64,000 bases of DNA from Oscillospiraceae bacterium. Its GTDB lineage: Bacteria; Bacillota; Clostridia; Oscillospirales; Oscillospiraceae. The notes below the pieces were generated by a model. The model was not told the origin of the DNA and made no database searches. It was given only the letters and a program-made list of their open reading frames with translations. Shown in pieces: positions 28,807 to 38,762 of this stretch. The DNA lies in assembly GCA_009777775.1 (NCBI GenBank), contig WRLE01000006.1, forward strand, positions 100,760 to 164,759, given 5' to 3'. The position numbers and the translations under genes were made by a program. Numbering within the stretch: the first letter of the stretch is position 1; each line of letters begins with the position of its first letter.

Positions 28807-30738
28807 TTAGCTCAATTGTGATGGATGCTTACTGAAGAAATCTACTCTGGGCTCGAGAAACTTGAACTTATGACCATTTTCAATTAAATCATCAAGGGGC
28901 TTAAAAATATGCTCCCAGCTCCACAAACGCTCATCGACCTGTAGGTATTCCCTTACCATATCACAGCCAGCAGGTGCGATGGGATGCAGTAAAGTAGCAG
29001 CGACTTTAACCACATGAAATGTATCTATTAGAAGCTGCTCAATTTCCGCAGGATTTTCGCTTTTGCTCCGCGCAGCCCAGTCTTTGTTGGCATCTCTCAA
29101 ATAGAGATTCAACAGCTCAAAGGTTTTATCAAAAGCAAACTCGGACATAAACCGCTCGTATGCTAAAATGGTCTCGTTTGCTCGATCTTGCACTTTGGCG
29201 CTAATTGTCCCCATTGGATATGTCCCGCCATTATGGTTTTGCAAAGTATAAAAACACGACCTAACGATTCGATTAAAAACATTGGTAAGCAAATTACCTT
29301 CCTGCACCACAGAGTCGAATTTATCATCTTTTTTTTCAGGCATAAAAGCTACAGGTTCAAAGCCAACATTTCGTTCGCTCAAACTGGCATTGAAAAAATG
29401 CATACGAAGCTGCTCTGGAGTATAATGTTCGAGGAGCTCAGCAGCCATGGGAGGTTTTATTTCACCGCTGCTGGAAGCTTTTGTTTTTCCGAATAAGAGG
29501 TGACGATTAGGTACAATAATCGGAATCGTCATATTATCATCCAATGCCATGAACATTCCCATTTCAGCAATACCGTAGAAATAAATGTTATCTTCTCCAA
29601 TGAACTGGAAAATATTCGCATCTTCGGACTTCCACCAGTTTTCCCATTTATTGCCATCAAGTCCATCATTCAAAGCAGCTTTTGTAAAGGATATCGGAGC
29701 CCATAAAGACTCTGGCCACACCCAAAAGGTTAAATCCGAAGCTCCCTCAACTTCGGGTACAGGTACTCCCCAGCTCACATTACCTGACAGCCTTAAAGGT
29801 ACCAAGGTCTTACCTGTTCTATACCTGACTCCGTTTTGGGATAATATGGAGACAGCTTTTTCCCTATCAGTCAGATTGTCAAAAACTAATTCCCAAGTTG
29901 CTTTTTCATCGTCATCGGGAGCTTCAAATGTTGGCATATCTGGATAGAGCCTAATATCATCGACTGCTTCTTTTCTAACATATATTGATGGCTTTTTTAG
30001 AAACTCACGTATTACGTTAAGAAGTACCTTGCGATATTGTGAATCTTTATCCCATTTTTCTACTAACTTTTCCATTTCTACTGTAAATGCAGGTAAATCA
30101 AAAAACCAATTTTTAACTGCTACACGCTCCGGTGTCTTTCCTGACAAAACACTGATGGGATTTATCAGCTCCTCAGGGCTGTATTGATGCCCTAGAGAGC
30201 ATTCGTCAGCATATGCTTTTTCTGATTTGCAACCTTGTATGGGGCAAATGCCCGTCACTTGCCTACCATTGAGAAAAACACCTTTATCGCTATCGAAAAA
30301 CTGCATCGTTTCCACTAATTTCAAAGCACCATTATTATACAGGCGATTGAAGACATCGGCTGACATCCAATCGTGGATTCTTCCTGCTTCGCCAAGGGCT
30401 GAAGCTCCGTATAAATTCGGAGCTATATAATACTTCTGGAGCGTCTCTTTCTGATTCAAGTGATTACGTTCTACAAAATCTTCCAGGCTTCCTTCAAAGC
30501 CTTCTTCCACAGCCCTTTCGTAACCAAGCATAACACCAGCACCATAACAATCTGTGCCAGAGACAAATAATACATTCTCGCTTCCTATTCTATCCCGCAT
30601 GAAACGGGCGAAGACATCTGCATGTAAAAAATTACCACCCACATGACCAAAATGCAATTCTTTTTCACCATATGGCATACCAGCAGTGACAACTGCTCTT
30701 TTTGGAAACACAGGTCTCGAAACCACGTTTTCGCTCAT
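28807..30738 (-). CDS. metG: methionyl-tRNA synthetase-like class I tRNA ligase
   Basis: The ATG at 30736-30738 (MSENVVSRPVFPKRAVVTAG) has AGGAG upstream; about 643 residues. It has the HIGH-like motif in ELHFGHVGGNFLHADVF, a metal-binding insert (CPIQGCKSEKAYADECSLGH), and an FQFIGEDNIYFYG region typical of MetRS. The KMSKS loop reads KTKAS (FGKTKASSSGEI), an unusual form. The C-terminal anticodon-binding helices are present, but a fused EMAP/Trbp111 domain is not. It may be a housekeeping or an accessory MetRS; another copy cannot be excluded. Confidence 0.82.
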   Translation of the reverse strand: MSENVVSRPVFPKRAVVTAGMPYGEKELHFGHVGGNFLHADVFARFMRDRIGSENVLFVSGTDCYGAGVMLGYERAVEEGFEGSLEDFVERNHLNQKETLQKYYIAPNLYGASALGEAGRIHDWMSADVFNRLYNNGALKLVETMQFFDSDKGVFLNGRQVTGICPIQGCKSEKAYADECSLGHQYSPEELINPISVLSGKTPERVAVKNWFFDLPAFTVEMEKLVEKWDKDSQYRKVLLNVIREFLKKPSIYVRKEAVDDIRLYPDMPTFEAPDDDEKATWELVFDNLTDREKAVSILSQNGVRYRTGKTLVPLRLSGNVSWGVPVPEVEGASDLTFWVWPESLWAPISFTKAALNDGLDGNKWENWWKSEDANIFQFIGEDNIYFYGIAEMGMFMALDDNMTIPIIVPNRHLLFGKTKASSSGEIKPPMAAELLEHYTPEQLRMHFFNASLSERNVGFEPVAFMPEKKDDKFDSVVQEGNLLTNVFNRIVRSCFYTLQNHNGGTYPMGTISAKVQDRANETILAYERFMSEFAFDKTFELLNLYLRDANKDWAARSKSENPAEIEQLLIDTFHVVKVAATLLHPIAPAGCDMVREYLQVDERLWSWEHIFKPLDDLIENGHKFKFLEPRVDFFSKHPSQLS

Positions 30739-30881
30739 ATATTTTACTCCTATTTTTTGCTTACGATTAAAGGAAAACAGCCAAATCCCGCACATTGCTG
30801 ATCTTTGACCGCTTAGCCATTTTTTATTCACATTATTGCACAAAGATAAAATCTTGTCAAACAGATTTATTTAATGAACAA

Positions 30882-30945
30882 GTGAACATGGGGACGGAGC
30901 TTTTGTTCAATATTTTATGAACAAAAGCTCCGTCCCCTTGTTCAC
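30882..30945. repeat. GGGGACGG palindrome at the cbiO stop codon
   Basis: Two 28-base arms (one mismatch) with an 8-base loop (ATATTTTA). The arm contains GTGAACA, GGGGACGGAGC and TTTTGTTCA. It starts just downstream of the MetRS-like gene and its right arm contains the TGA of cbiO. The same family occurs at 62122-62210, 62393-62415 and in part at 52620-52650. Confidence 0.85.
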
Positions 30946-31634
30946 AAGCCGGCGGTGTCGAGTATAGTCGCATCATTTAGTAGTGATATGTCGCCATCTG
31001 CTAGCAGTTTACCTTCGTGCATAATTAAAACACGGGAACATAGCTCCTCTGCAAAGGAAAGGTCGTGGGTTGCTATTAGTTTGCTTTGAGGCAACTCTGT
31101 TAAAGTGGCGATTAAGTTGCGGCGGGCTCGTGGGTCAAGATGAGCAGTGGGTTCATCGAAAAGTAGCAAATCAGGAGACATGACAAGAACTGTTGCAATT
31201 GCTGCAAGCCGTTTTTCGCCTCCTGATAGTTTTAGAGGAGAACGTTGTGCAAGATGCTCGATTCCAAGACGCGACATGGTATAATTTACTTGCTGTTCCA
31301 CATCTGGTTCATCAAAATCATAATTTCGCAGTCCAAAGGCAATATCATCATATATCCTAGGCATAAATAGCTGGTCATCGGGGTTTTGAAAAACCATTCC
31401 AATCTTTGTGCGTATATCACGCAGGTTATTATTCTCGACTATTGTATCGCCGATGAGTATTTCTCCGCTCTTTTCTTCTAACACTCCAACAAGCGCAAGA
31501 AGAAGCGAGGTTTTCCCCGCTCCATTCGCACCGATGAGTGCCACATTTTCATTGGTGGAAATGGAAAAGCGCACATTATCTACAGCGCAAGTTCCATCTT
31601 GATATACCACTGTTAAGTCATTGACAATCAGCAA
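30942..31634 (-). CDS. cbiO: Co/Ni ECF transporter ATPase CbiO
   Basis: A TTG at 31632-31634 with AGGTG six bases upstream is the likely start; a GTG three codons earlier is possible. It has Walker A IGANGAGKTSLLLALVG, Q-loop MVFQNPDDQLF, signature LSGGEKRLAAIA and Walker B LLLFDEPTAHLDP. It is the ATP-hydrolysing subunit of the ECF complex with CbiQ and CbiMN. It follows cbiQ directly. The stop lies inside the repeat palindrome, so the C-terminus may be trimmed. Confidence 0.92.
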   Translation of the reverse strand: MLIVNDLTVVYQDGTCAVDNVRFSISTNENVALIGANGAGKTSLLLALVGVLEEKSGEILIGDTIVENNNLRDIRTKIGMVFQNPDDQLFMPRIYDDIAFGLRNYDFDEPDVEQQVNYTMSRLGIEHLAQRSPLKLSGGEKRLAAIATVLVMSPDLLLFDEPTAHLDPRARRNLIATLTELPQSKLIATHDLSFAEELCSRVLIMHEGKLLADGDISLLNDATILDTAGL

Positions 31635-31643
31635 GAATAACAC

Positions 31644-32420
31644 CTATCTCAAATTAATAACTCGTATCAATACACAGGAAATGAAGACCGCAGACAAAAA
31701 CGCAAAATCAACTCCAGTCATTTTACGTTTTGCAAAGGGAATATGCTTCAATGAATATCCGCGGCAAGCCATGGCAGTATATACGCGCTCTGCTCGGTCA
31801 AATCCTCGCAGTAACATTTGACCAACAAAGGAACCCATGTGACGCATTTCTATTGCCTTTTTACTGCCAGAGCGCAGTCTATAAGCAGTTGTCATAGAAT
31901 ATGCTTCTTCCAACAACACTGCGATATAACGATATGTCATTTCAAATACCATTACAAATATATATGGAATCCGCATCCATCGCAATTGTGTTGTTAGCTC
32001 AGTAAATGGAGTTGTTGCAACAAGGAGCAATGCAGCCATGACACAAAGATACATTTTTAGCAAAATAGTAAAAAGTGACAATACCCCAAAGCTAATATTC
32101 ATACTCCCAATAGTAAGGGCAATGCTTCTGTTAAATATTACATTTGAAATGCCAGCAAAAAGACAAAATGGAAGGGCTATCAGCACACGGGAAAGCAACA
32201 ATCTGTATGGTAATTCCGCAATTGACATCATTATAAAAGGATAAAAAAGATATGGTACTAGTCGAATAAAATCATATGGTCCAAATGAAACTGTGCATAT
32301 GACAATTGTCATAGTGCAAATAAGTTTAGCAAGTGGGTGCAGCCGATGTATTGCTGTTTGCCCAGCAGAAAGGGTGTCAAGAGCCCTTAATTCATGGACA
32401 CGTGCATTATGCGCTGACAT
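31644..32420 (-). CDS. cbiQ: Co/Ni ECF transporter transmembrane protein CbiQ
   Basis: The ATG at 32418-32420 (MSAHNARVHELRALDTLSAG) has AAGGAG upstream and overlaps the cbiM stop by 14 bases; about 258 residues. Several membrane segments are followed by coupling-helix motifs: SMTTAYRLRSGSK, then LLRGFDRAERVYTAMACRGY. This is the T component that joins the ATPase to the metal-binding CbiM. Confidence 0.92.
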   Translation of the reverse strand: MSAHNARVHELRALDTLSAGQTAIHRLHPLAKLICTMTIVICTVSFGPYDFIRLVPYLFYPFIMMSIAELPYRLLLSRVLIALPFCLFAGISNVIFNRSIALTIGSMNISFGVLSLFTILLKMYLCVMAALLLVATTPFTELTTQLRWMRIPYIFVMVFEMTYRYIAVLLEEAYSMTTAYRLRSGSKKAIEMRHMGSFVGQMLLRGFDRAERVYTAMACRGYSLKHIPFAKRKMTGVDFAFLSAVFISCVLIRVINLR

Positions 32421-33441
32421 TCCATTTCTCCTTGCTTCTTTTTTTCGCAAATGTAATAACAAAACCAGTTCCGCTAGCTAAGGCAAAGGTTATAGCAGCA
32501 CCTATTATGCCTGACAGCGAAGTCCCAATTGAATTATCCGTGTCAGATGCGAAAGAGTAATCAGGAAGAAAAGCAGTTTTTTCCTGTATGCTAGAAGCAG
32601 TATCATAAACAGATCCCTCTGCTTCCAGCTCGACTTCCTCTCCATATACCTGCTCGGTAGTTCTTCCGATTGCCCACTCTAGACCATCTGGCTGTGTGGA
32701 TGCAAAGAGTGAGAAAACTCCTCCCACTACTATCGCCATGGCAGCCAACGCAATTGTCAGATTCCGAATTGACACACTCTTTGTCTGTTCATTTTGCGTT
32801 GAATAATCTACAATCTCAGGGCGCATTTTATATACAAAAGATAGAATTGCCGCTGTTATGAGCCCTTCGATAATACCTATTACTAAATGAATGGGTAACA
32901 TTAGTGTTATAAAAACATTGAATGGAAGCTCTGCTATACGTGAAAATAATGTTTGCATTACTACAAAGAAAGCACCCAGTTCCAGAGCAATCACTACGGA
33001 AAGAATAGAAGCCAGAGACAACATTTTGTTGCTTGTAGTCTTTTTCAACAGAGGTTTAAATATTAATGGATAGACAAAAAGACATGGAATAACACCCAAA
33101 TTAAAGATATTGCTTCCCAAAGCCAACAATCCGCCATCGGCAAAAAATAAGCATTGAATAATAAGTACCACTGTTATGGATAAAAATGCAGGAATGCCAC
33201 CTAATAATCCCGCAAGCAATATTCCTCCACCGATATGTCCAGAGGAGCCTGTTGCTGGTATGGTGAAATTTATCATTTGTCCAGCGAAAACTAAAGCCCC
33301 AGATACTCCCATTATCGGAACTAGTTTTTCGCTGATTTCGTTTTTCGAGACCTTTGCCACCGAAACTCCAATTGTCGCAGCACTGACCACATTCATCGCC
33401 ATTCCTACAGCTGGAGAAAGCAGCGCATCCGCCATATGCAA
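32407..33441 (-). CDS. cbiM: fused Co/Ni ECF transporter substrate protein CbiM-CbiN
   Basis: A TTG at 33439-33441 gives MHMADALLSPAVGMAMN, which keeps the Met1-His2 and Asp metal ligands required at the N-terminus of CbiM; GGACGGTG lies upstream. Residues 1-210 are the six-helix CbiM part with TIPATGSSGHIGGGILLAGLLGG. Residues about 225-335 are a CbiN/PDGLE part: a helix, FASTQPDGLEWAIGRT, a linker and a final membrane helix. It binds and passes Co2+ or Ni2+. The metal cannot be decided from the sequence. Confidence 0.9.
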   Translation of the reverse strand: MHMADALLSPAVGMAMNVVSAATIGVSVAKVSKNEISEKLVPIMGVSGALVFAGQMINFTIPATGSSGHIGGGILLAGLLGGIPAFLSITVVLIIQCLFFADGGLLALGSNIFNLGVIPCLFVYPLIFKPLLKKTTSNKMLSLASILSVVIALELGAFFVVMQTLFSRIAELPFNVFITLMLPIHLVIGIIEGLITAAILSFVYKMRPEIVDYSTQNEQTKSVSIRNLTIALAAMAIVVGGVFSLFASTQPDGLEWAIGRTTEQVYGEEVELEAEGSVYDTASSIQEKTAFLPDYSFASDTDNSIGTSLSGIIGAAITFALASGTGFVITFAKKRSKEKWNVSA

Positions 33442-33520
33442 TTCGTAACACCGTCCTTTGCTTTGTCCATAATATTTTTATCAGTATATCAAAAGCTACG
33501 TATTAAGTAAACAGAATAAC

Positions 33521-33553
33521 AGATGGCAACAAGATTATTCTTTGTTACCATCT
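33521..33553 (-). terminator. hairpin between anti-sigma and cbiM genes
   Basis: AGATGGCAACAA pairs with TTGTTACCATCT (one mismatch) around a short loop. It lies where the leftward sigma/anti-sigma transcript should end. The T-run is weak. No cobalamin or NiCo riboswitch is seen in this 254-base gap. Confidence 0.45.
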
Positions 33554-33695
33554 TTTGATTGTGTTATATGTTCTGCTGACTGCTTATTGCGTTCCGTCGA
33601 TTCCGTTATGCGGGAATAGGGAACCTTTTCCTAAGATTTTTTCATCATTATCATAATTTGCGAAAGCTAATGAGCAAGCACAACATTTTTCTCTA

Positions 33696-35021
33696 CTATC
33701 CCACTAAACGCACAATCGCATATATACCGTCTTCGTTTACCATTTCTATGTATACATCATTGTTTTCAGATAGCTGGGATATTAGCTCGATTGCTGTTTG
33801 ACGTGATACTTCGTAATATTCATCGCCATTTCTCATAACTCTTTGAGGGTAATAATATTTCAATAACTCGGGGAGTTCATCGTAAATTTCTATATAAGCA
33901 TACACATTATCAGGAAATGTTATTGATGCAAATGGTCTAGGTCCATCTTCTTCATCATAATCATATTCAAATTGATAATACCACCAATCATCTTCATCAT
34001 CTTCTATAAACATACCCGGCGCTGGGTTGTGAATCATAAAGTCATCGTCATCGTCCTCATTCTCAGCTTCGAGATGCTCGCCTGCTCCAGCAGATACAAT
34101 ATCATCATCTGCATTTTCAGGGTCAAAACCATCTTCCACTTCCATATCAATATTATCATTATTCATTTCAATATCAACAAGGTCTAATCCCGTGGGTGGT
34201 TCCCACCAGATATCATCATTTTCCCCCAATGCATCCACACTGTTTTCATCGAACTCATAATATTCATCTACTAAAACATCAATAGAATCATTAGCTATTT
34301 GCTCTTCGCTTTCATCACCAATGCCATCGTCGATGCCCTGTGCTGCGTTTCCAACACCCGGCGGGACAGACATGGCTCCAGTATCTGTTGACACAGACCT
34401 ATCATCGTCCTGCCGAAAATAATCAGAATCCAGTTCCAATTCATTTAATTCATCAAAATTGTCTAGCACTTCAGGTATTTGAGGCAACATTGAATCATCA
34501 TCGCCTAGATTGTCTAAGGGTGTTGGTAAAGAGCCTATTGCATTTGATTCATCCTGATTTACATTATCTCTCACAGATAAGGAAACAGAATCTTGAGACG
34601 AACTACTTGTGTTTTTTCCTAGAGATCGAAAAAGGTTTATTGCAATAAGAGTAACAAAGATGAAGCTTGCAGCAATCGGTATGATTTTTGTAAATATATT
34701 GTTGACTCTTTTAAACTTTATCAGATTCTGGGCAGCTTGTTCATCGCTTATAGTGCTTGAAGATTGTGTAGCGATAGAATCATCTTCCGCAAACTCTACT
34801 TCACCGCTGAGTATCTTTTCCATAATGGAGGTTTTTAATGATTCAGGAGCAAGAACAGCCGACTTGCTTGTGGCTTCGCTTATAATTTCATACGATTTGA
34901 GAATGGAGGAACAATCCTCACACTCTTTGAAATGGGCTTCAATCATATTTTTTTCGTCTTCCTCAAGCTGCCCATCTATGTATGCGCTTATTAATTCAAT
35001 ATACTCGAGACATTTAGACAC
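33696..35021 (-). CDS. anti-sigma factor with acidic extracellular region
   Basis: A GTG at 35019-35021 with GAGGAGGTGGAGG upstream overlaps the sigma gene stop by eight bases; about 441 residues. Residues 1-45 are a zinc-binding anti-sigma domain (ISAYIDGQLEEDEK, AHFKECEDCSSIL, HxxxCxxC). One membrane helix follows (IIPIAASFIFVTLIAINLF). The outer part of about 300 residues is dominated by Asp and Glu and ends in a folded-looking SITFPDNVYAYIEIYDELPE domain. It probably holds the sigma factor at the membrane and senses an envelope or cation signal. Confidence 0.85.
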   Translation of the reverse strand: MSKCLEYIELISAYIDGQLEEDEKNMIEAHFKECEDCSSILKSYEIISEATSKSAVLAPESLKTSIMEKILSGEVEFAEDDSIATQSSSTISDEQAAQNLIKFKRVNNIFTKIIPIAASFIFVTLIAINLFRSLGKNTSSSSQDSVSLSVRDNVNQDESNAIGSLPTPLDNLGDDDSMLPQIPEVLDNFDELNELELDSDYFRQDDDRSVSTDTGAMSVPPGVGNAAQGIDDGIGDESEEQIANDSIDVLVDEYYEFDENSVDALGENDDIWWEPPTGLDLVDIEMNNDNIDMEVEDGFDPENADDDIVSAGAGEHLEAENEDDDDDFMIHNPAPGMFIEDDEDDWWYYQFEYDYDEEDGPRPFASITFPDNVYAYIEIYDELPELLKYYYPQRVMRNGDEYYEVSRQTAIELISQLSENNDVYIEMVNEDGIYAIVRLVG

Positions 35022-35637
35022 AATCCTCCACCTCCTCACCTGCTTTTTGACGATAGCTATCTGGAAAAGTTCCTTTGCTTATTAGTATTCCAACTAGATT
35101 CTTTCGCGCTCTCGCTAGGCGAGACTTCACAGTCCCTTCGTTTATATTAAGGGTGATTCCTATTTCTTCATAACTCATTTGCGTAATTTCACGCATTATT
35201 AGAATTTCTCTGTGGGAGTCGTTTAGTTCATCTATGCTTTTCGTAATTATTTGTCGAGATTCCTCGGTAAGTAGAGCATCCTCTGGTAGTTCTCGCAAGT
35301 CTGGGATTTCGTAGTTTACTATATCATCATCGTCATCAGTATATGTAAGGGAAACCGTTGCCTGCCTTGTTGTTTTTCGTAAAAAATCGATACAAAGGTT
35401 ATATGTCAGCCTATACAACCAAACGGAGAAACGGCTTTCGCCACGAAAACTCTCCAGCTGTGTATATGCCTTTATAAACGCTTCCTGAGAAATATCAAGG
35501 GCGTCTTCATCGTTATTGGTCATTTTTCGTGCGAGATTGTATACGTTATTTTGGTTCGCCAAAACAAGCTCCTCGAAAGCAGCTTTATCTCCATCAATAA
35601 CCTTTTTAATTATTTCAAGTTCCTCAGCCTTAGTCAA
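35014..35637 (-). CDS. ECF RNA polymerase sigma factor
   Basis: The 207-residue protein has sigma region 2 (YNLARKMTNNDEDALDISQEAFIKAYTQLESFRGESRFSVWLYRLTYNLCIDFLRK) and region 4 (LNDSHREILIMREITQMSYEEIGITLNINEGTVKSRLARARKNL). It is of the SigW/RpoE type and is paired with a membrane anti-sigma factor. The usual output is an envelope stress response. Autoregulation is likely for this class, but no promoter was assigned here. Confidence 0.93.
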   Translation of the reverse strand: MTKAEELEIIKKVIDGDKAAFEELVLANQNNVYNLARKMTNNDEDALDISQEAFIKAYTQLESFRGESRFSVWLYRLTYNLCIDFLRKTTRQATVSLTYTDDDDDIVNYEIPDLRELPEDALLTEESRQIITKSIDELNDSHREILIMREITQMSYEEIGITLNINEGTVKSRLARARKNLVGILISKGTFPDSYRQKAGEEVEDCV

Positions 35638-35645
35638 AGTGCCAA

Positions 35646-35744
35646 TCCCTCATTCCTAACTCCTAACTCCTAACTCCTAATCTCTAATCCCTAATCCCTA
35701 ATCCCTAACTCCTAATCTCTAATCCCTAATCCCTAATCCCTAAT
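35646..35744. repeat. heptamer repeat tract (TTAGGGA/TTAGGAG type)
   Basis: On the minus strand about 13 heptamers such as TTAGGGA, TTAGAGA, TTAGGAG and TTAGGAA run from the stop codon of dusB to just upstream of the sigma gene start. Several GGG tracts spaced by four bases could form G-quadruplex-like structures. Confidence 0.85.
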
Positions 35745-36713
35745 TCATCTGAGTTCTCTTGATATTCCTTCTGTTATGCGCCTTAAATCATCTAGGGTGG
35801 TGGCTTTCATAATTTGCTCTTTGAAATATCCTGAATAGGGAACGCCTTTCAAATACCAAGCATAGTGCTTTCTTGCTTCGAGACAGGCTATGCGTTCACC
35901 TTTATTTAGTGCTGCCAACTCAAATTGTTCCAGAGCTGTTTTCGCTCTCTGAGCAATTGGAGGTAGTTCCGGTATATCAGTTTCATCTAGATACGCTAAC
36001 GCTTGCGCAAAAAGCCATGGATTGCCAAGGGCTCCTCGCCCAATCATAGCAATGTCGGCATTTGTATATTTAAGAATCCTTGCTGCATCTTTCGGTGTGA
36101 AAACATCACCATTGGCTATCACAGGAATATCGACAGCCTTTTTCACTTCCCTGATTATATTCCAATCAGCTACTCCAGAATATTGTTGTACTCTGGTTCT
36201 TCCATGTACCGCAACGGCTGCAGCACCAGCTTCCTGTGCCATTTGTGCAAATTCCACAGCGTTGACATTTCCATTATCCCAACCTTTGCGGATTTTCACC
36301 GTTACTGGACAAGGAACGCTATCAACAACCGCTTCGATAATTTCTCTTGCTTTTTCAGGCTCACGCATCAGAGCGCAGCCATCGCCGCTTTTGACGATTT
36401 TTCCCACAGGGCAACCCATATTAATATCGATGATATCACCACCGGATATTTCCAATGCCAAAACTGCTCCCTTTGCCATTGAGTCAACTTCACTTCCGAA
36501 AATCTGCACAGCCACAGGATGTTCGTTCTCCCCTATTTTCAACAAAGTCGCAGTTTTTATATCATTATATACAAGAGCCTTTGCACTCACCATCTCTGTA
36601 TATGTGAGTCCAGCACCCATTTTTTTACAAATTGTACGAAAAGCCAAATCAGTAACCCCTGCCATTGGAGCTAGGGCTAGTTTGCTATCTATTGAAATGC
36701 TTCCAATTTGCAA
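35745..36713 (-). CDS. dusB: tRNA-dihydrouridine synthase DusB
   Basis: The 322-residue protein is an FMN-dependent TIM-barrel enzyme that reduces uridines in the tRNA D loop. Visible are LALAPMAGVTDLAFRTICKKMGAGLTYTEMVSAKAL, DINMGCPVGKIVKSGDGCALMRE (with the catalytic Cys), VAVHGRTRVQQYSG and IPVIANGDVFTPKDA. Length and motifs match Firmicutes DusB. It is downstream of mnmG, another tRNA modification gene. Confidence 0.95.
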   Translation of the reverse strand: MQIGSISIDSKLALAPMAGVTDLAFRTICKKMGAGLTYTEMVSAKALVYNDIKTATLLKIGENEHPVAVQIFGSEVDSMAKGAVLALEISGGDIIDINMGCPVGKIVKSGDGCALMREPEKAREIIEAVVDSVPCPVTVKIRKGWDNGNVNAVEFAQMAQEAGAAAVAVHGRTRVQQYSGVADWNIIREVKKAVDIPVIANGDVFTPKDAARILKYTNADIAMIGRGALGNPWLFAQALAYLDETDIPELPPIAQRAKTALEQFELAALNKGERIACLEARKHYAWYLKGVPYSGYFKEQIMKATTLDDLRRITEGISRELR

Positions 36714-36730
36714 AGTAAACCACCTCAGAT

Positions 36731-36829
36731 GGAGTTAGGAATTCCTAATTTCTCATTCATAATTCATAATTCCTAACTCCTAACTCCTAACTCCTAACTC
36801 CTAACTCCTCATTCCTCATTCCTAACTGT
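36731..36829. repeat. heptamer repeat tract between mnmG and dusB
   Basis: Repeated CCTAACT units and CATTCCT variants (plus strand) fill the gap. The mnmG stop (TAG at 36822-36824) lies inside the tract: the sequence AGT-TAG-GAA-TGA-GGA is already the repeat. Confidence 0.85.
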
Positions 36830-38696
36830 TTTTGCTTTTCAGGTAAATCATTAAAGCCGCGGCATCGGCGGGGGATACGCCTGAAATGCGCATCGCTTGT
36901 CCTAGGCTTCTTGGTTTCACGGCGGTGAGTTTCTGCCTCGCTTCTGTGCGAAGTCCCTGGAGAGCATAATAATCAATCCCATCGGGAATTATGTGATTCT
37001 CCATTCTATTAAGTTCATCAATCTGTCTCTGTTGTCGCTTAATGTATCCCTCGTATTTAATGGAGATTTCCACCTGCTCTCGCACCTCATCGGAAAGAGA
37101 AGGCTTGACGGGGTCAATCTCATAAATATCTTCATATCCAATTTTCGGTCTTCGTAATAGAGATGCCAAATTCACACCGCTCGTTATTTCAGGCTCCCCC
37201 AAGGAAGATAGCACCATATTTACATGGTCTGACGGAGGAACGAAACATTCTTCCAAGCGTTTAATTTCATTGTCAACTGCCTCATATTTTTCCAATACCT
37301 CGTCATGGCGTGCTTGAGAAACCAAGCCAATTCGTAAACCGATATGGGACATCCTAATATCCGCATTGTCCTGACGATGGAGCATTCTGTATTCAGTTCG
37401 AGATGTCATCATCCTATAAGGTTCATTGGTGCCCTTTGTCACAAGGTCATCTATTAAAGTACCGATATAACCTTCGCTTCTGCTAATTACAAGGGCATCA
37501 TGACCAAGAATTTTCAATGCTGCATTTACACCAGCCACAAAGCCTTGTACAGCTGCTTCTTCATATCCTGATGAGCCATTAAATTGCCCCGCTCCATACA
37601 AACCTGAGATAGCTTTTGTCTCCAGTGTGGGTAATAAATCCAAGGGGTCTATGCAATCATATTCGATGGCATAGCCTGGTCGCATTATTTCTGCATTTTC
37701 CAAACCAGGCACTGTTCGGAGCATTTCCAATTGTACTTCCTCTGGCAAAGATGAAGAAAAGCCTTGTACATACATTTCTTGTGTATCGAGACCCATGGGT
37801 TCCAAAAAAAGTTGATGCCTGTCTTTATCTGCAAAACGCACCACTTTGTCTTCAAATGAAGGACAATAACGCACACCTGTACCTTGAATAACTCCTGAAT
37901 ACATGGGACTTCTGTGGAGATTCTTTCGCACAATTTCATGGGTTCGCTCGTTTGTATATGTGAGCCAGCAATAGGCACTGTTTTCTAAAGGAAACTTTGT
38001 GTCAAAAGAGAAGGCTTGGGGAAATTCGTCACCCATTTGTATTTCCATTTTTGAAAAATCAATGCTTCGCGCATTGATACGAGATGGTGTTCCTGTTTTG
38101 AATCTACGAAGATTTAGTCCATGTGATTTTAATGAATCTGTCAGAGAATATGCAGCAAACATTCCATCAGGTCCACCTTCTTGCACTGCTTCTCCCACAA
38201 TGGTTCGTGCAGAGAGATAGGTTCCTGTACATATTATCACCGCTCGGCAATGGAATATTGCCCCTGTATGAATTTTGACGAATGAAACTTCACCATCTAC
38301 TACACCCAATTCGACAACTTCACCCTGCCTAAGGAGCAGGTTTTCTTGGCTTTCCAATGTTTGTTTCATAATTTTTTGGTACAAACGCCTATCTGCTTGG
38401 GCTCTTAGGGAATGAACAGCAGGACCTTTTCCTTTATTGAGCATCCGAAATTGTATTCCTGCACGATCTGCACATCGAGCCATTTCTCCACCCAGAGCAT
38501 CAAGCTCCCTAACAAGATGACCTTTCCCAGTTCCACCTATTGATGGATTACAAGGTAGATTCCCAACTGCATCAAGATTAATAGTAAAACAAACAGTTTT
38601 CAACCCAAGGCGCGCCGAAGCAAGGGCAGCCTCTATCCCAGCATGCCCCGCACCGATAACAGCAACATCAAATTGACCAGCGTTGTATGTGAGCAT
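36822..38696 (-). CDS. mnmG: tRNA uridine-5-carboxymethylaminomethyl modification enzyme MnmG
   Basis: The 624-residue flavoprotein starts [20 protein letters not shown] with the FAD-binding GxGxxG. It has the typical [27 protein letters not shown] segment, [30 protein letters not shown] and the C-terminal [19 protein letters not shown] and [19 protein letters not shown]. With MnmE it makes the cmnm5 modification at the wobble uridine. No mnmE or rsmG is seen next to it. Confidence 0.96.
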   Translation of the reverse strand: MLTYNAGQFDVAVIGAGHAGIEAALASARLGLKTVCFTINLDAVGNLPCNPSIGGTGKGHLVRELDALGGEMARCADRAGIQFRMLNKGKGPAVHSLRAQADRRLYQKIMKQTLESQENLLLRQGEVVELGVVDGEVSFVKIHTGAIFHCRAVIICTGTYLSARTIVGEAVQEGGPDGMFAAYSLTDSLKSHGLNLRRFKTGTPSRINARSIDFSKMEIQMGDEFPQAFSFDTKFPLENSAYCWLTYTNERTHEIVRKNLHRSPMYSGVIQGTGVRYCPSFEDKVVRFADKDRHQLFLEPMGLDTQEMYVQGFSSSLPEEVQLEMLRTVPGLENAEIMRPGYAIEYDCIDPLDLLPTLETKAISGLYGAGQFNGSSGYEEAAVQGFVAGVNAALKILGHDALVISRSEGYIGTLIDDLVTKGTNEPYRMMTSRTEYRMLHRQDNADIRMSHIGLRIGLVSQARHDEVLEKYEAVDNEIKRLEECFVPPSDHVNMVLSSLGEPEITSGVNLASLLRRPKIGYEDIYEIDPVKPSLSDEVREQVEISIKYEGYIKRQQRQIDELNRMENHIIPDGIDYYALQGLRTEARQKLTAVKPRSLGQAMRISGVSPADAAALMIYLKSKNS

Positions 38697-38721
38697 TGTT
38701 ACCTATATCTCCAGTCGTGGT

Positions 38722-38762
38722 TATGAATTAATAATTAATGATGAATAATGAATAATTAATTA
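38722..38762. repeat. AATGAAT-type repeat at the Gx transporter stop
   Basis: ATTAATGATGAATAATGAATAATTAATTA follows the stop codon (TAA, 38760-38762) of the leftward gene. The tract belongs to the same family as 54498-54556 and 58150-58262. Confidence 0.7.

Noticed and set aside
33442..33695. Cobalamin or NiCo riboswitch upstream of cbiMN
   Set aside because: No B12-box or NiCo-type conserved core was found; only a simple hairpin is visible.
35646..35744. Telomere-like TTAGGGA repeat as a linear replicon end
   Set aside because: It lies between two chromosomal genes that continue on both sides, so it is an internal repeat.
35646..36829. Regular repeats as a possible CRISPR array
   Set aside because: The units are contiguous heptamers without unique spacers of fixed length, and there are no cas genes.
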